From the NCBI RefSeq assembly GCF_000745215.1, contig NZ_JQNK01000009.1:2480001-2544000 (forward strand): a stretch of DNA of 64,000 nucleotides, written 5' to 3'. Made by a program: the position numbers and the translations under genes. The stretch comes from Methylosinus sp. PW1 (lineage in GTDB: Bacteria > Pseudomonadota > Alphaproteobacteria > Rhizobiales > Beijerinckiaceae). Shown here in pieces: positions 8,482 to 16,658 of the stretch (position 1 is the stretch's first letter; each line of letters opens with the position of its first letter). The notes beneath the pieces were generated by a model. It was not told where the DNA came from and made no database searches. It saw nothing but the letters and a program-made list of their open reading frames with translations.

Positions 8482-8676
8482 TCACTCCGAATCGGATTGC
8501 GGCGTCTCTATCCGATGCGCGTCGAGCTTTTCTTTCTCGAGACGCGCGGTCGCTTCGCCGAGCTCCCGCTCGGCCTTGGTGCGGCCATGGGCGATGCGAT
8601 TGGCGTCCGCCTCCGCCTCTTTGGCTCGCTTGTCCCTGACCTTGCGGGCGCGTCGCAGATTGACGATCTCGCCCAT
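8482..8676 (-). CDS. DUF4169 family small protein
   Basis: A 64-residue highly charged protein starting MGEIVNLRRARKVRDKRAKE and containing NRIAHGRTKAERE, the pattern of the alphaproteobacterial DUF4169 family. It is probably one long helix. Its role is not known. It follows the sspB-like gene by six bases on the same strand and is probably translated from the same transcript. Confidence 0.85.
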   Translation of the reverse strand: MGEIVNLRRARKVRDKRAKEAEADANRIAHGRTKAERELGEATARLEKEKLDAHRIETPQSDSE

Positions 8677-8682
8677 GGCGAA

Positions 8683-9246
8683 TCAGGTCTTCTTGCGGAA
8701 GGCGTCGATGGAGACGATCTTGGCGGCCTCGCCGCCGCTCTCCTCTGTTGCGGGAGGCGCGGAATCCGGGCGCTTCTCGCTGCGAGCGGGGCGCGGGCCG
8801 GGCCGGGCGGGCGGCGCCTCGCCGGCGGGCTGCGGCCGCGTCGGGAAACGGGCCGGCTCCTGCTCCTCCTCACGGGCGGGGGCGAGCTCGTCCACCTCCC
8901 ATTTGAGGCCGAAATCGACGGAAGGGTCGGAGAAGACCGTCACCGCCTCGAAGGGCACATAGAGCTGCTCGGGAATGCTGCGGAAGGACAGGCCCACCGA
9001 GAAGCCGCGCTCATCGACCACGAGATTGGAATATTGATGCTGCAGGATGATCGTCATCTCCTGCGGCCATTGCTCGGCGAGACGCTTGGAGATTCTGACC
9101 CCCGGCGCCTTTGTGCGGAAGCTTATGGTGAAATGATGATCGCCCGGCAGACGGCCCGCCGCCGATGCATCGGCGAGAACCTTGCGCATGACGCCACGAA
9201 GCGCGTCCTGGACGAGAAGATCGTATCTGATGAGGTCGGTGGACAT
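8683..9246 (-). CDS. sspB: SspB-family ClpXP adaptor (alpha type)
   Basis: A 187-residue protein resembling SspB-alpha, which tethers ssrA-tagged proteins to the ClpXP protease. The substrate-binding fold is in residues about 1-115 (LIRYDLLVQDALRGVMRKVL, HHFTISFRTKAPGVRIS, SFRSIPEQLYVPFEAVTVF). A proline-, glutamate- and arginine-rich flexible linker follows (about 122-170), then a short C-terminal motif (AKIVSIDAFRKK) of the kind that docks on ClpX. The permuted tmRNA gene lies immediately upstream on the same strand, so the maker and a reader of the degradation tag are adjacent. The DUF4169 gene follows six bases downstream. Confidence 0.88.
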   Translation of the reverse strand: MSTDLIRYDLLVQDALRGVMRKVLADASAAGRLPGDHHFTISFRTKAPGVRISKRLAEQWPQEMTIILQHQYSNLVVDERGFSVGLSFRSIPEQLYVPFEAVTVFSDPSVDFGLKWEVDELAPAREEEQEPARFPTRPQPAGEAPPARPGPRPARSEKRPDSAPPATEESGGEAAKIVSIDAFRKKT

Positions 9247-9289
9247 GACTCTCGCCGAGAACCCCTGTTCGCTCTGCCCCGCCGGGACG

Positions 9290-9645
9290 AAAGTGGAGGC
9301 TTCTGTTGCCAGGCGCCTCCGAGCCCCGCCTAGAAGTGCTACCCTCTAGGGCTTGAATCCCAGTACCTTCACTGCATTACGCAGCGACGGCCACCGGAGC
9401 ATAGTTGTCGTTGGCAACTATAAGGTTTGACCCGATAACGGCGGTATCATGCCGAGCGAAAAAGCACCCTTTACGCCCTCGTCGATCCTATTTCGCCCCC
9501 GCCACAAGCCGCTGCGCCAAACATGCATGTCCGCGTGACGGCCTCTGGTGGAGGCGCCGGGTACCGCCCCCGGGTCCGATAGGTTTATTACGGAGTTCGT
9601 TTATCGCCATAGCCGTCCCGAAGGTCGGCAGCTCACAATATACGC
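9290..9645 (-). ncRNA. ssrA: Circularly permuted two-piece tmRNA (alphaproteobacterial type)
   Basis: Read leftward, the acceptor piece comes first (about 9645 to 9546), ending in GGCGCCTCCACCA with CCA at 9548-9546. A 45-base loop (9545-9501) to be excised follows, then the coding piece starting GGGGGCGAAATAGGATCGAC at 9500. The two ends pair as the tRNA-like acceptor stem (GGGGGCG with CGCCTCC), keeping the G3-U wobble read by alanyl-tRNA synthetase. The coding piece carries the tag frame and ends in a hairpin at 9295-9320. The outer limits are estimates. tmRNA rescues stalled ribosomes together with SmpB. Confidence 0.93.
9377..9415 (-). other. tmRNA tag reading frame (ANDNYAPVAVAA)
   Basis: From the resume codon GCC at 9415 the frame reads A-N-D-N-Y-A-P-V-A-V-A-A followed by TAA at 9377. 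The AND start, the C-terminal VAA recognised by ClpX, and the 12-residue length are typical of Rhizobiales tmRNA tags. Confidence 0.95.
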
Positions 9646-9788
9646 ATTAAGGGCCGATGCGGAAAGGGGTTGCGGCGCAAAGCTGCGCCGATCTCCCCGA
9701 CTTTCTCGCGCAGATTGAGCGCATGCGGATGAACCGCATCCGCGCGAGCACTATAACGATTTGAATTTACGAATTCTTTTTCTAAAAC

Positions 9789-9826
9789 GCGCGAAAACGC
9801 CCGCCGAGGATCGACGGGCGTTTCGC
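9789..9826 (-). terminator. Hairpin after the HhH gene
   Basis: An imperfect palindrome built on CGAAAACGCCCG and CGGGCGTTTCG with an 11-base loop, followed leftward by GCGTTTTAG. It lies downstream of the leftward helix-hairpin-helix gene and upstream of the tmRNA gene. The 9646-9788 stretch shows no gene and should hold the ssrA promoter. Confidence 0.7.
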
Positions 9827-9873
9827 GAGCGGCCTGCGGGGAGGAGCGGCCGGCTTCGGTTCAGTTGTGCCGA

Positions 9874-10233
9874 TCAGTTGTGCTTGACGGCCTGCGCGTC
9901 CTTGACGGTCAGCCCGTCCTTGACCTGGGCGAACAGCGCGTCGGTGAGAATGCGGTTCTTCACCAGCTCGTCCGTGGCCTTATAGGGCCGGCCCTTCACG
10001 ATCGCCTCGGCCAGAGTGTGGGTGAGGCCTTTCACGCCGGAGAGCTGCTCCACCGTCGCGGAATTGATGTCGAGCGGCTGGGAGACGGCGACGACCTGCT
10101 TGACCGGCGCGGTCGCGGTGGTCGCGGCGGCGGCGGGGCCGGCCGGGGGCTTCGCGCCGGGGATGGTCGCGGTCTGGGCGAAAGCCGGAGCGGAAGCGAA
10201 AAGGGCGATGGCGAGAATGGCGTTGGTCTTCAT
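9874..10233 (-). CDS. Exported helix-hairpin-helix (ComEA-like) protein
   Basis: A 119-residue protein with a signal peptide (MKTNAILAIALFASAPAFA, cleavage near AQT), an alanine/proline-rich spacer (about 22-50) and one ComEA-type helix-hairpin-helix unit, LDINSATVEQLSGVKGLTHT, followed by LAEAIVKGRPYKATDELV. Such domains bind DNA non-specifically. In ComEA they take up DNA, but many short periplasmic homologues have no proven role. No competence genes are nearby. A hairpin follows the stop. Confidence 0.8.
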   Translation of the reverse strand: MKTNAILAIALFASAPAFAQTATIPGAKPPAGPAAAATTATAPVKQVVAVSQPLDINSATVEQLSGVKGLTHTLAEAIVKGRPYKATDELVKNRILTDALFAQVKDGLTVKDAQAVKHN

Positions 10234-10352
10234 GATGGCTGTCTCCTTGGGACCGGGACATTTCCCCGATCGACTTGCGCATCATGCCGGGCTCGCGCTG
10301 AACCCGCTTTGAATGCGGCGTTCAGCTGAAATTCAGCCGCCGAGCCCGGGCT

Positions 10353-10574
10353 TCATTTGCTCTTCAGGCAGGAGACGGCGGCCGGAAGGCATGCCGCGCC
10401 CACGATGGAGCAGCCGGCCGAGCCATCCTCGAGGCGGGCGCAGACCAGGCAGCCGTCGGTCCATTCGAGGCAGGAGGGGTGGTCCTCGCCATAGGCCTGG
10501 GCCGGCTTTTCCTCCGCGGCGAGGGCCATGCTCGCGCAGACGAGCGCGAGGGCGAAGGCCGCGCGCGCGATCAC
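10353..10574 (-). CDS. Small exported cysteine-rich protein
   Basis: A 73-residue product starting at GTG 10574, whose start overlaps the pth stop in a GTGA junction, indicating translational coupling. Residues 1-20 form a signal peptide ([20 protein letters not shown]). The mature part of about 50 residues holds six cysteines in [29 protein letters not shown] and SCLKSK, suggesting disulfides in the periplasm or metal binding. I do not recognise a family name. The overlap and signal peptide make it credible, although it is short. Confidence 0.65.
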   Translation of the reverse strand: MIARAAFALALVCASMALAAEEKPAQAYGEDHPSCLEWTDGCLVCARLEDGSAGCSIVGAACLPAAVSCLKSK

Positions 10575-11176
10575 GCCTCGCCCACGCGCTTGGGCGCGGC
10601 GAAGCCGGCGGCGTCCATGGCGAGATGAATCTTGTTCTGCAGGCCGGGGTCGTCGCCTTTGACGATCAGCGCGGCATTGTCGGCCAGCGCGCCGCAGAGC
10701 GCCTTCACCCAGGGCTCCTCGCTCTTGGCGAAATCGCCCAAAACGTAAGAATGCACGCGCGCCTTGTCGCCCGGATGGCCGATGCCGAGCCGCATACGCT
10801 TGAAATCCTGCCCGATATGGGCGCCGATGGAGCGCAGGCCATTGTGTCCGGCCGCGCCGCCGCCGATCTTCACGCGGCATTTGGCGGGGGCGAGATCGAG
10901 CTCGTCATGGAAGACGACGACGTCCGACAGCGCGATCTTGTGAAAGCGCAGCGCCTCGCCGACCGAGCGGCCCGATTCGTTCATGTAGGTCTGCGGCAGC
11001 AGCGCGAGCACGCGCTCGCCGGCGATAGTCCCTTCGCGGACGAGGCCCTGGAAGCGCGCGCGCGGCGCAGAGAAGCCATGGGCGTCGGCGATCTTCTCGA
11101 CCGCCATGAAGCCGATATTGTGCCGGTTCCCGGCATATTCGCGGCCGGGATTGCCGAGGCCGACGAAGAGCAGCAT
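10571..11176 (-). CDS. pth: Peptidyl-tRNA hydrolase
   Basis: A 201-residue Pth, which cleaves peptidyl-tRNA released from stalled ribosomes. The N-terminal [20 protein letters not shown] carries the catalytic His (H19) and the flanking Asn residues. Other signatures present are [28 protein letters not shown] with the conserved Asp, and [12 protein letters not shown]. The start at 11176 gives the usual N-terminus; a longer frame to 11221 exists but is not conserved. It follows rplY by about 60 bases, a standard alphaproteobacterial pair, and overlaps the small Cys-rich gene downstream. Confidence 0.96.
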   Translation of the reverse strand: MLLFVGLGNPGREYAGNRHNIGFMAVEKIADAHGFSAPRARFQGLVREGTIAGERVLALLPQTYMNESGRSVGEALRFHKIALSDVVVFHDELDLAPAKCRVKIGGGAAGHNGLRSIGAHIGQDFKRMRLGIGHPGDKARVHSYVLGDFAKSEEPWVKALCGALADNAALIVKGDDPGLQNKIHLAMDAAGFAAPKRVGEA

Positions 11177-11236
11177 GGCCTTTTGGCTCCGAGCCGAAGG
11201 AGGGCGATCGGCGGCGCGCACCGATCGCCCGTCGCC

Positions 11237-11926
11237 TTACTTCTTTTTCTCGGGAGCCTTGGCGGCCGGGGCGGCCTTGGCGGCCGGAGCGGCCTTGCCG
11301 CCCTTGCCCTTGACCGGAGCCGCGGCGGCGGCCGCAGCGGCCGCGATCTCCTCGGCCGTGATCACCGGCGGCGCGAGCGACGCCACGGTGAAGTTCTTGT
11401 CGGGATTGGTCGGCTTGCAGTTCGCCGGCAGGGTGAGCGCCGAGATCTGCAGCGAATCGTTGAAGTCGAGGCCGGTGAGATCGGCGGTGATGGCGTCGGG
11501 GATATTGTCCGCCGGCACCCACATCTCGATCGCGTGGAAGACGATGTTGAGCGAGCCGCCGCGCTTGATGCCGGGCGCCGCTTCGTGATTGACGAAATGC
11601 ACCGGCACGTCGACGCGCAGGCGCGAGCCGGCCTTCAGCCGCAGGAAGTCGACATGCAGCGGGAAGTCCTTCACGACATCGAGCTGATAGTCGCGCGGAA
11701 TGACGCGCTCGGGCTTGCCGTCGATGTCGAGCTCGAAGATCGTCGTGAGGAAATGCCCGGCGTAGATGAGCTTGGTCAGCTCTTTCTTGTCGAGCGACAG
11801 CGGCGTCGGCGCCTCGCCGCCGCCATAGATGACTCCTGGTATACGGCCCTCACGGCGAACGCTGCGGGCGGCCCCCTTGCCTGTCCCGCTGCGCACCGTG
11901 GCCGCGAGCTTCTTGATCTCGGCCAT
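11237..11926 (-). CDS. rplY: 50S ribosomal protein L25/general stress protein Ctc
   Basis: A 229-residue L25 of the long TL5/CTC type, which binds 5S rRNA. The N-terminal L25 domain (about 1-95, with [20 protein letters not shown]) is followed by the C-terminal CTC domain (about 100-190, [30 protein letters not shown]). The last 30 or so residues form a low-complexity Ala/Lys/Pro tail ([20 protein letters not shown]) that is longer than in most homologues. It stands upstream of pth in the usual rplY-pth order. Confidence 0.96.
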   Translation of the reverse strand: MAEIKKLAATVRSGTGKGAARSVRREGRIPGVIYGGGEAPTPLSLDKKELTKLIYAGHFLTTIFELDIDGKPERVIPRDYQLDVVKDFPLHVDFLRLKAGSRLRVDVPVHFVNHEAAPGIKRGGSLNIVFHAIEMWVPADNIPDAITADLTGLDFNDSLQISALTLPANCKPTNPDKNFTVASLAPPVITAEEIAAAAAAAAAPVKGKGGKAAPAAKAAPAAKAPEKKK

Positions 11927-12095
11927 TTCGGTGTCCTTTTTTCAAAGAGAAAGCGCGCCTTTCGCCTCCAGGGGTGTCGGATGCCGGCGCGCTGCTGCGG
12001 CTTATAGGCGAGGCCAAATTCGGAGGCAAGGCTCGGGGCGGGCGTCGAATGGCCGTCGCGCCGCGAGCCGTGAATGGTTTTCGGAGACCAAACCC

Positions 12096-12449
12096 ATGAC
12101 GAAACACCGAATTTATACGACGAGCTTTGCGAGCGTCTATCCTCTCTATGTCGCAAAAGCCGAGAAGAAGGGGCGCACGAAGGAAGAGGTCGATCAGATC
12201 ATCTCTTGGCTGACCGGCTATGATCGAGCGGGGCTTCAGTCTCGGCTGGACGAGCAGACCGACTTCGAGACATTTTTCGCGCTCGCTCCAAAGCTCAATC
12301 CATTGCGCGCCTCCATCAAGGGCGCCGTCTGCGGCGTTCGAGTGGAGGACATCGCGGAGCCGATCATGCGGGAAATAAGATATTTGGACAAATTGATCGA
12401 CGAGCTGGCGCGGGGGAAGGCGCTCGACAAGATCCTTCGCAAGAGCTGA
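12096..12449 (+). CDS. DUF2200 family protein
   Basis: A 117-residue protein starting [19 protein letters not shown], with [21 protein letters not shown] and [29 protein letters not shown]. This matches the DUF2200 family, small cytoplasmic proteins that recur in Bacteria and whose role is unsettled. The ATG at 12096 is used because homology begins there; a longer in-frame extension overlaps the divergent rplY promoter. It stands alone between rplY and the ArsR-led gene run. Confidence 0.85.
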   Translation: MTKHRIYTTSFASVYPLYVAKAEKKGRTKEEVDQIISWLTGYDRAGLQSRLDEQTDFETFFALAPKLNPLRASIKGAVCGVRVEDIAEPIMREIRYLDKLIDELARGKALDKILRKS

Positions 12450-12556
12450 GCAATCGATCGTCTGCGCTCCCCGCGCCATGCGGCGCCCGCCGCCCTGCAA
12501 GCCCGAACCTAGCCGCGTTTTTCGAAGTGGGAAGCTTGACAGCCTATTTCCATATC

Positions 12557-12568
12557 AGTTATATAACT
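12557..12568. promoter_or_regulatory. Palindromic operator candidate of the ArsR-type regulator
   Basis: AGTTATATAACT is a perfect 12-bp palindrome 28 bases before the regulator's ATG, in the AT-rich promoter (TATTTCCATATCAGTTATAT). ArsR-family repressors normally bind such AT-rich dyads over their own promoter, so autoregulation of the downstream gene run is likely (inference). Confidence 0.6.
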
Positions 12569-12596
12569 ACTAAGTTAAATACCTAACAGGTAATAG

Positions 12597-12941
12597 ATGC
12601 CGGACCCCCTCAGCGCCACATTCGCCGCTCTCGCGGACCCGACGCGACGCGCGATCCTCGCCCGGCTCGCGCAGGGCGAAGCCTCGGTAGGCGAGCTCGC
12701 AGCGCCTTTTTCCATCAGCCAGCCGGCGGTCTCGAAGCATTTGAAGGTGCTCGAGCAGGCCGGCCTCATCACCCGCACCCGCGCCGCCCAATCGCGTCCC
12801 TGCAAGCTGGACGCGGCGCGGCTGCGCGAAGTTTCCGATTGGCTCGAGACCTATCGGCGTTTCTGGGAGGAGAGCTTCGATCGGCTCGACGCCTATCTCG
12901 CGCAATTGCAAAAGGGCGACCCCGATGCTCCAAAGAATTGA
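12597..12941 (+). CDS. ArsR-family winged-helix regulator
   Basis: A 114-residue regulator with a complete ArsR winged helix: ALADPTRRAILARLAQGEASV, the recognition helix in FSISQPAVSKHLKVLEQAGL, and the wing ITRTRAAQSRPCKLD. The metal-binding ELCVCDL motif is absent, so it belongs to the non-metal subgroup (YgaV/SdpR-like) that typically precedes AHSA1 genes. It overlaps the next gene by 17 bases. A palindrome at 12557-12568 is the probable operator. Confidence 0.92.
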   Translation: MPDPLSATFAALADPTRRAILARLAQGEASVGELAAPFSISQPAVSKHLKVLEQAGLITRTRAAQSRPCKLDAARLREVSDWLETYRRFWEESFDRLDAYLAQLQKGDPDAPKN

Positions 12942-13827
12942 CGACGCCATCCCGCCGCTCGAGATCACGCGGCGCTTCGCCGCGCCGCCGGCGCTGCTCT
13001 TCGACGCCTGGCTCGATCCAAAGGCGGTCGGCGGCTGGCTGTTCCGCACGCCCTCGGGACAGTCCGCGCATGTCGAGATCGACGCGCGCGTCGGCGGCGG
13101 CTTCGCCATTCACGAGCAGCGCGGCGAAATCCTCGCGACGCATTTCGGCAAATATATCGAGATCGAACGCCCGAGCCGTCTCGTCTTCACTCTGGGAATG
13201 CAGCGCGACGGCGCATCGACGCGAATCGAGATCGACATTCGCCCCGACGGCGCCGGAAGCCTGTTGACGCTGACGCATTATCTGACGCCGGAAGCGGCGA
13301 CGAAAACCTTCGCTTTCCGCGCCGGCTGGACCGGAATTCTCGAAGGCCTCGCACGCCAGACGGGCGAAGCGGATGCGCCGCATCGGCTCATTCTGCTGCG
13401 CACATTCGAGGCGCCGCGCGCGCTCGTCTTCAAATGCTGGACGGAGCCGCAGCATATGATGCGCTGGCTCTGCCCTTCGACATTCGAGGTGCTGTTCGTC
13501 GAGAATGATCTGCGCGTCGGCGGCAAATGGCGCGGCGGCATGCGCTCGCCGGAGGGCGAGGAGTTCATCCATCACGGCGAATATCTCGAGATCGACGCGC
13601 CTTCGCGTCTCGTGCTGACGCATCAATGGGAGCGCAACCACCTCGAGCCGAAAGCGCTGACGACGATCGAGGTGGAGCTCACGGAGCAGGGCGGCAAGAC
13701 AGACATGATCTTCGTGCAGAGCGGCCTCGCCACCGCCGAGTCCGCCGTCTCGCATGGCCATGGCTGGACTGGCGCCTTCGATTATCTCGCCGAGCTCGCG
13801 CGCGAGCTGGCGATGAGCGGTCATTGA
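12925..13827 (+). CDS. Tandem AHSA1/SRPBCC domain protein
   Basis: A 300-residue protein with two START-like AHSA1 domains: about 10-145 (FDAWLDPKAVGGWLF) and about 150-295 (APRALVFKCWTEPQHMMRWL). AHSA1 domains form a hydrophobic pocket; the bacterial ones are uncharacterised for ligand. The start ATG at 12925 overlaps the ArsR gene, so the pair is translationally coupled, a very common ArsR-AHSA1 arrangement. Most homologues have one domain of about 150 residues, so this is an internal duplication or fusion. A second, separate tandem copy lies at 14673-15641. Confidence 0.9.
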   Translation: MLQRIDDAIPPLEITRRFAAPPALLFDAWLDPKAVGGWLFRTPSGQSAHVEIDARVGGGFAIHEQRGEILATHFGKYIEIERPSRLVFTLGMQRDGASTRIEIDIRPDGAGSLLTLTHYLTPEAATKTFAFRAGWTGILEGLARQTGEADAPHRLILLRTFEAPRALVFKCWTEPQHMMRWLCPSTFEVLFVENDLRVGGKWRGGMRSPEGEEFIHHGEYLEIDAPSRLVLTHQWERNHLEPKALTTIEVELTEQGGKTDMIFVQSGLATAESAVSHGHGWTGAFDYLAELARELAMSGH

Positions 13828-13836
13828 GGAGACGGC

Positions 13837-13923
13837 ATGTCCGATGCGCTCGCTTCCCGACGATCGAGCATGTGTCTTCCGCTGCGCTCCATCTCGCCAT
13901 GCACAAGTGGGACGGTCCAATGA
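13837..13923 (+). CDS. Possible 28-residue leader peptide
   Basis: A short frame with a strong ribosome site (GAGGAG at 13826-13831, five bases before ATG 13837). It reads MSDALASRRSSMC onward and stops at TGA 13921-13923, overlapping the GST start as ATGA. It may be a coupling leader or the remnant of a deleted gene. No homology is apparent, and it could be chance. Confidence 0.3.
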   Translation: MSDALASRRSSMCLPLRSISPCTSGTVQ

Positions 13924-14582
13924 AGCCGAAGCTCACGGCCCTTCGTTGGGTCCCTCCAATCGCTCAGGGATACGCCCATGATCACCGCGTGCGCTGGGCG
14001 CTCGAGGAGGCCGCCATTGCGTATGAGGTCGTCCTGGTCGACCGCAGCAGCATGGATACGGAGGAATATCGGAGTTGGCAGCCTTTCGGGCAGATCCCGG
14101 CCTATCGTGACCGCGAGGTCGAGATATTCGAATCCGGCGCGATCGTCCTGCATATCGCCAAGTCATCGGCGATTCTCGCTCCGGCTGACGCTCGCGGATA
14201 CGCTCGGGTGGCGACATGGATTTTTGCGGCGCTGAACACGATCGAGCCCGCTGTGGCCGCCTATGCTCATCTCGACGCCTTCTATGCGGGCCAGAGCTGG
14301 GTCGAAGCCTATCGCCCTATCGCCGAAGACCGTTTGAAGCGACGTCTCGCCGATTTGCAGCGCTGGCTGACGTATCGCGAATATCTCGAAGACCGGTTCA
14401 CGGCCGCCGATATCGTCATGAGCACTGTGCTTCGTGACCTCGACGACGCCGCTATTTTGTCCGAATTCCCGACCCTCGCATCCTATCGCGCCCGGTGCGA
14501 AGCGCGCCCGGCCTTCGCGCGGGCAATCGATGCGCAGCTGAAAGATTATAGCGAGAACATGCCGACCCAATCGGAAGCGTAG
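13920..14582 (+). CDS. Glutathione S-transferase-like protein
   Basis: A 220-residue protein with a thioredoxin-like N-terminal domain (HDHRVRWALEEAAIAYEVVLVD, then FGQIPAYRDREVEIFESGAI with the cis-Pro and the ES glutathione contact) and an all-helical C-terminal GST domain (DLQRWLTYREYLEDRFTAADIVMSTVL). It may conjugate or reduce small electrophiles with glutathione; the substrate is unknown. The ATG at 13920 is preferred; ATG 13899 is an in-frame alternative. It sits between two AHSA1 genes in a one-direction run. Confidence 0.88.
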   Translation: MKPKLTALRWVPPIAQGYAHDHRVRWALEEAAIAYEVVLVDRSSMDTEEYRSWQPFGQIPAYRDREVEIFESGAIVLHIAKSSAILAPADARGYARVATWIFAALNTIEPAVAAYAHLDAFYAGQSWVEAYRPIAEDRLKRRLADLQRWLTYREYLEDRFTAADIVMSTVLRDLDDAAILSEFPTLASYRARCEARPAFARAIDAQLKDYSENMPTQSEA

Positions 14583-14672
14583 ATGGAATGGGTCGGCCGT
14601 CGAGCCGCGAAGCGATCAGCGAAGCGGAAGAATTCGCGGGAGCCGACCGCAAACGATCATCGAGGAAATATC

Positions 14673-15641
14673 ATGTCCGAGGACTTACGAATTTCGGTTC
14701 CACCGGACGCGCCCGAGATTTCCGGGACGCGTCTCTTCGATGCGCCGCGCGCGCTGGTTTTCGACGCTTTCGCCGCGCCGGATCGGCTGGCGCGATGGTT
14801 CGGGCCGAAGGGTTTTTCGCTCACGACGCAAGCCTTCGAATTCGCGCCCGGCGGCGTCTGGCGCTTCGTCATGCACGGCCCGGACGGGCGCGATTATGAG
14901 AATAAGATCGTCTTTCGCGAAATCCTGCGGCCGGAGCGCATCGCCTATTTTCATCCCGGCGATGACGAGACTGTCGAGCCTGTTCGGATGGAGACGATCA
15001 TCACGCTGTCGCAGGAAGGCGAGAAGACGCGCATCGATTGGCGAATGCGCTTTCCCTCTCTCGCCGAGCGCGATCGCGTCGCGCGCGACTATGGCGCCGC
15101 CATCGGCCTTTCCGAAAATCTCGGACGACTCGGCGATTTCGTCGAGGAATCGGCAGGTCCCGTCTTCGTCGCGTCACGCCGCTTCGCCGCCTCGCGCGAG
15201 CTCTTGTGGAAGGCGTTCGCGGAGCCGGAGCGCATGGCGCAATGGTTCGGGCCGAAAGGGATTCCCGTCGTCGCGTCGCAAATGGATTTTCGTCCCGGCG
15301 GCTCCTATCACTATGGGCTGCGGACGCCGGACGGCGGCGCCATATGGGGCCTCTTCGAATATCGCGAGATCGAGGCGCCCGCGCGCTTCACGCTCATCGC
15401 CTCCTTCTCCGACGCGAATCGCGGGCTGGCGCGGCATCCGCTGAGCGAGACTTGGCCGCTGAAGGTCGAGACGACCTATCGATTCACGGACAGCGACGGC
15501 GCCAGCGAGCTGACGCTGCGTGCGCGGCCCTTCGAGGCTAGCGCCGAGGAGATCGCCACTTTCGCCGGCGCGCTCGACGCCATGCGCAATGGCTGGGCCG
15601 GAACATTCGAGCAGCTCGGGAACTATCTCGTCCAGGGCTGA
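14673..15641 (+). CDS. Second tandem AHSA1/SRPBCC protein
   Basis: A 322-residue protein with two AHSA1 domains, about 15-155 (FDAPRALVFDAFAAPDRLAR, WFGPKGFSL) and about 165-320 (RELLWKAFAEPERMAQ, WFGPKGIPVV). The repeated WFGPKG motif shows the halves are duplicates. The start at 14673 follows CGAGGA by about seven bases. It is paralogous to the protein at 12925-13827 and belongs to the same ArsR-led run. The ligand is unknown. Confidence 0.88.
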   Translation: MSEDLRISVPPDAPEISGTRLFDAPRALVFDAFAAPDRLARWFGPKGFSLTTQAFEFAPGGVWRFVMHGPDGRDYENKIVFREILRPERIAYFHPGDDETVEPVRMETIITLSQEGEKTRIDWRMRFPSLAERDRVARDYGAAIGLSENLGRLGDFVEESAGPVFVASRRFAASRELLWKAFAEPERMAQWFGPKGIPVVASQMDFRPGGSYHYGLRTPDGGAIWGLFEYREIEAPARFTLIASFSDANRGLARHPLSETWPLKVETTYRFTDSDGASELTLRARPFEASAEEIATFAGALDAMRNGWAGTFEQLGNYLVQG

Positions 15642-15678
15642 ACGCGCCCGTCATTTTTTTAAAGCAAGGGAGCATCCA

Positions 15679-16092
15679 ATGACGATTAAGCCTTATCTCT
15701 TCTTCTCGGGCCGAGCCGACGAGGCCATTGCCTTCTACCAGCAAGCGCTCGGCGCCGAGATTCTGTTTCTCCTGCGCTACGACGAAAGCCCCGAGCCGCC
15801 GCCGCCGGGCGTGCTCGCTCCGGGCTGGGAGCACAAGATCATGCATTCGTGCCTGAAGATCGGCGATTCGGAAGTGTTCTTGTCGGATGGCTGCGGCAAT
15901 CTCTCTCCCGGCTTCAACGGCTTCGGCGTCTCCATAGAGGCCAAGAGCGCGGCCGAGGCCGAAAGCTTCTACGGCGCGCTCGTGGATGGCGGCGAAGCGC
16001 GCGTGCCGCTCGGCGAGACCTTCTTCGCGACGAGCTTCGGCATGGCGGTCGATCGCTTCGGCGTGCTGTGGATGGTCGTGGTTCCCAAATAG
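15679..16092 (+). CDS. VOC/PhnB-like glyoxalase-fold protein (copy 1)
   Basis: A 137-residue protein of the PhnB-like part of the vicinal oxygen chelate superfamily, beginning MTIKPYLFFSGRADEAIAFY. Typical features are IMHSCLKIGDSEVFLSDG, FNGFGVSIEAKSAAEAE and the C-terminal DRFGVLWMVVVPK. The role is unknown; such proteins can bind a metal, but the classical glyoxalase ligands are not evident. It precedes a clear paralogue at 16188 with the same length and motifs. Confidence 0.88.
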   Translation: MTIKPYLFFSGRADEAIAFYQQALGAEILFLLRYDESPEPPPPGVLAPGWEHKIMHSCLKIGDSEVFLSDGCGNLSPGFNGFGVSIEAKSAAEAESFYGALVDGGEARVPLGETFFATSFGMAVDRFGVLWMVVVPK

Positions 16093-16187
16093 CGGTCGAC
16101 GATGACGGTTGACGAAGCGCCCCGCGCGGACATGATCTCCCCCCACGAAACGAGCGCCCTTCCGCGGCGCTCGCGGGGAGACATGTG

Positions 16188-16601
16188 ATGACTATTCAAC
16201 CCTATCTCATCTTCGACGGCCGCGCCGAGGAAGCCGCCGCCTTTTATGAGAAAGCGCTCGGGGCGCAGGTTCAGATGCTGATGCGCTACAAGGATTCGCC
16301 TCTGGCGCCGCCGGCGGACATGATGCCGCCGGGCTGGAACGCCAAGGTTATGCATATGGCGCTGAAGATCGGCGACGCCGTCGTCTTCGGCTCGGACGGC
16401 GACGGCGCCGAGAGCGGCGGCTTCAAAGGCTTCTCGCTCTCCTACAGCGCCAAGACCCTCGAGGAGGCCGAACGCGTCTTCGCGGCGCTCGCCGATGGCG
16501 GCGAGACGCAGATGCGTTTGACCAAGACCTTTTTCTCACCCGCTTTCGGCATACTCACCGATCGCTTCGGCGTTCCCTGGATGGTGGTCGTGCCGCAATG
16601 A
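16188..16601 (+). CDS. VOC/PhnB-like glyoxalase-fold protein (copy 2)
   Basis: A 137-residue paralogue of the preceding protein: MTIQPYLIFDGRAEEAAAFY, VMHMALKIGDAVVFGSDG, FKGFSLSYSAKTLEEAE, and DRFGVPWMVVVPQ. The ATG at 16188 is chosen because GGGGAG at 16175-16180 lies seven bases away; a GTG at 16185 is too close. A tandem duplication in this run is the simplest origin. Function is unknown. Confidence 0.88.
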   Translation: MTIQPYLIFDGRAEEAAAFYEKALGAQVQMLMRYKDSPLAPPADMMPPGWNAKVMHMALKIGDAVVFGSDGDGAESGGFKGFSLSYSAKTLEEAERVFAALADGGETQMRLTKTFFSPAFGILTDRFGVPWMVVVPQ

Positions 16602-16658
16602 CGGCGCGCGGCGCCTGCGGGACAGCAGGCGCCGCTCCGCCCCTTCACGAGGTTGCAA

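Noticed and set aside
9405..9650. An 81-residue frame on the + strand over ssrA
   Set aside because: It overlaps the tmRNA, whose tag, acceptor stem and CCA end are certain; the peptide has no features.
12850..13267. Alternate frames within the AHSA1 genes (for example 12839-13267)
   Set aside because: Arg/Ser-rich products typical of out-of-frame reading of GC-rich genes.
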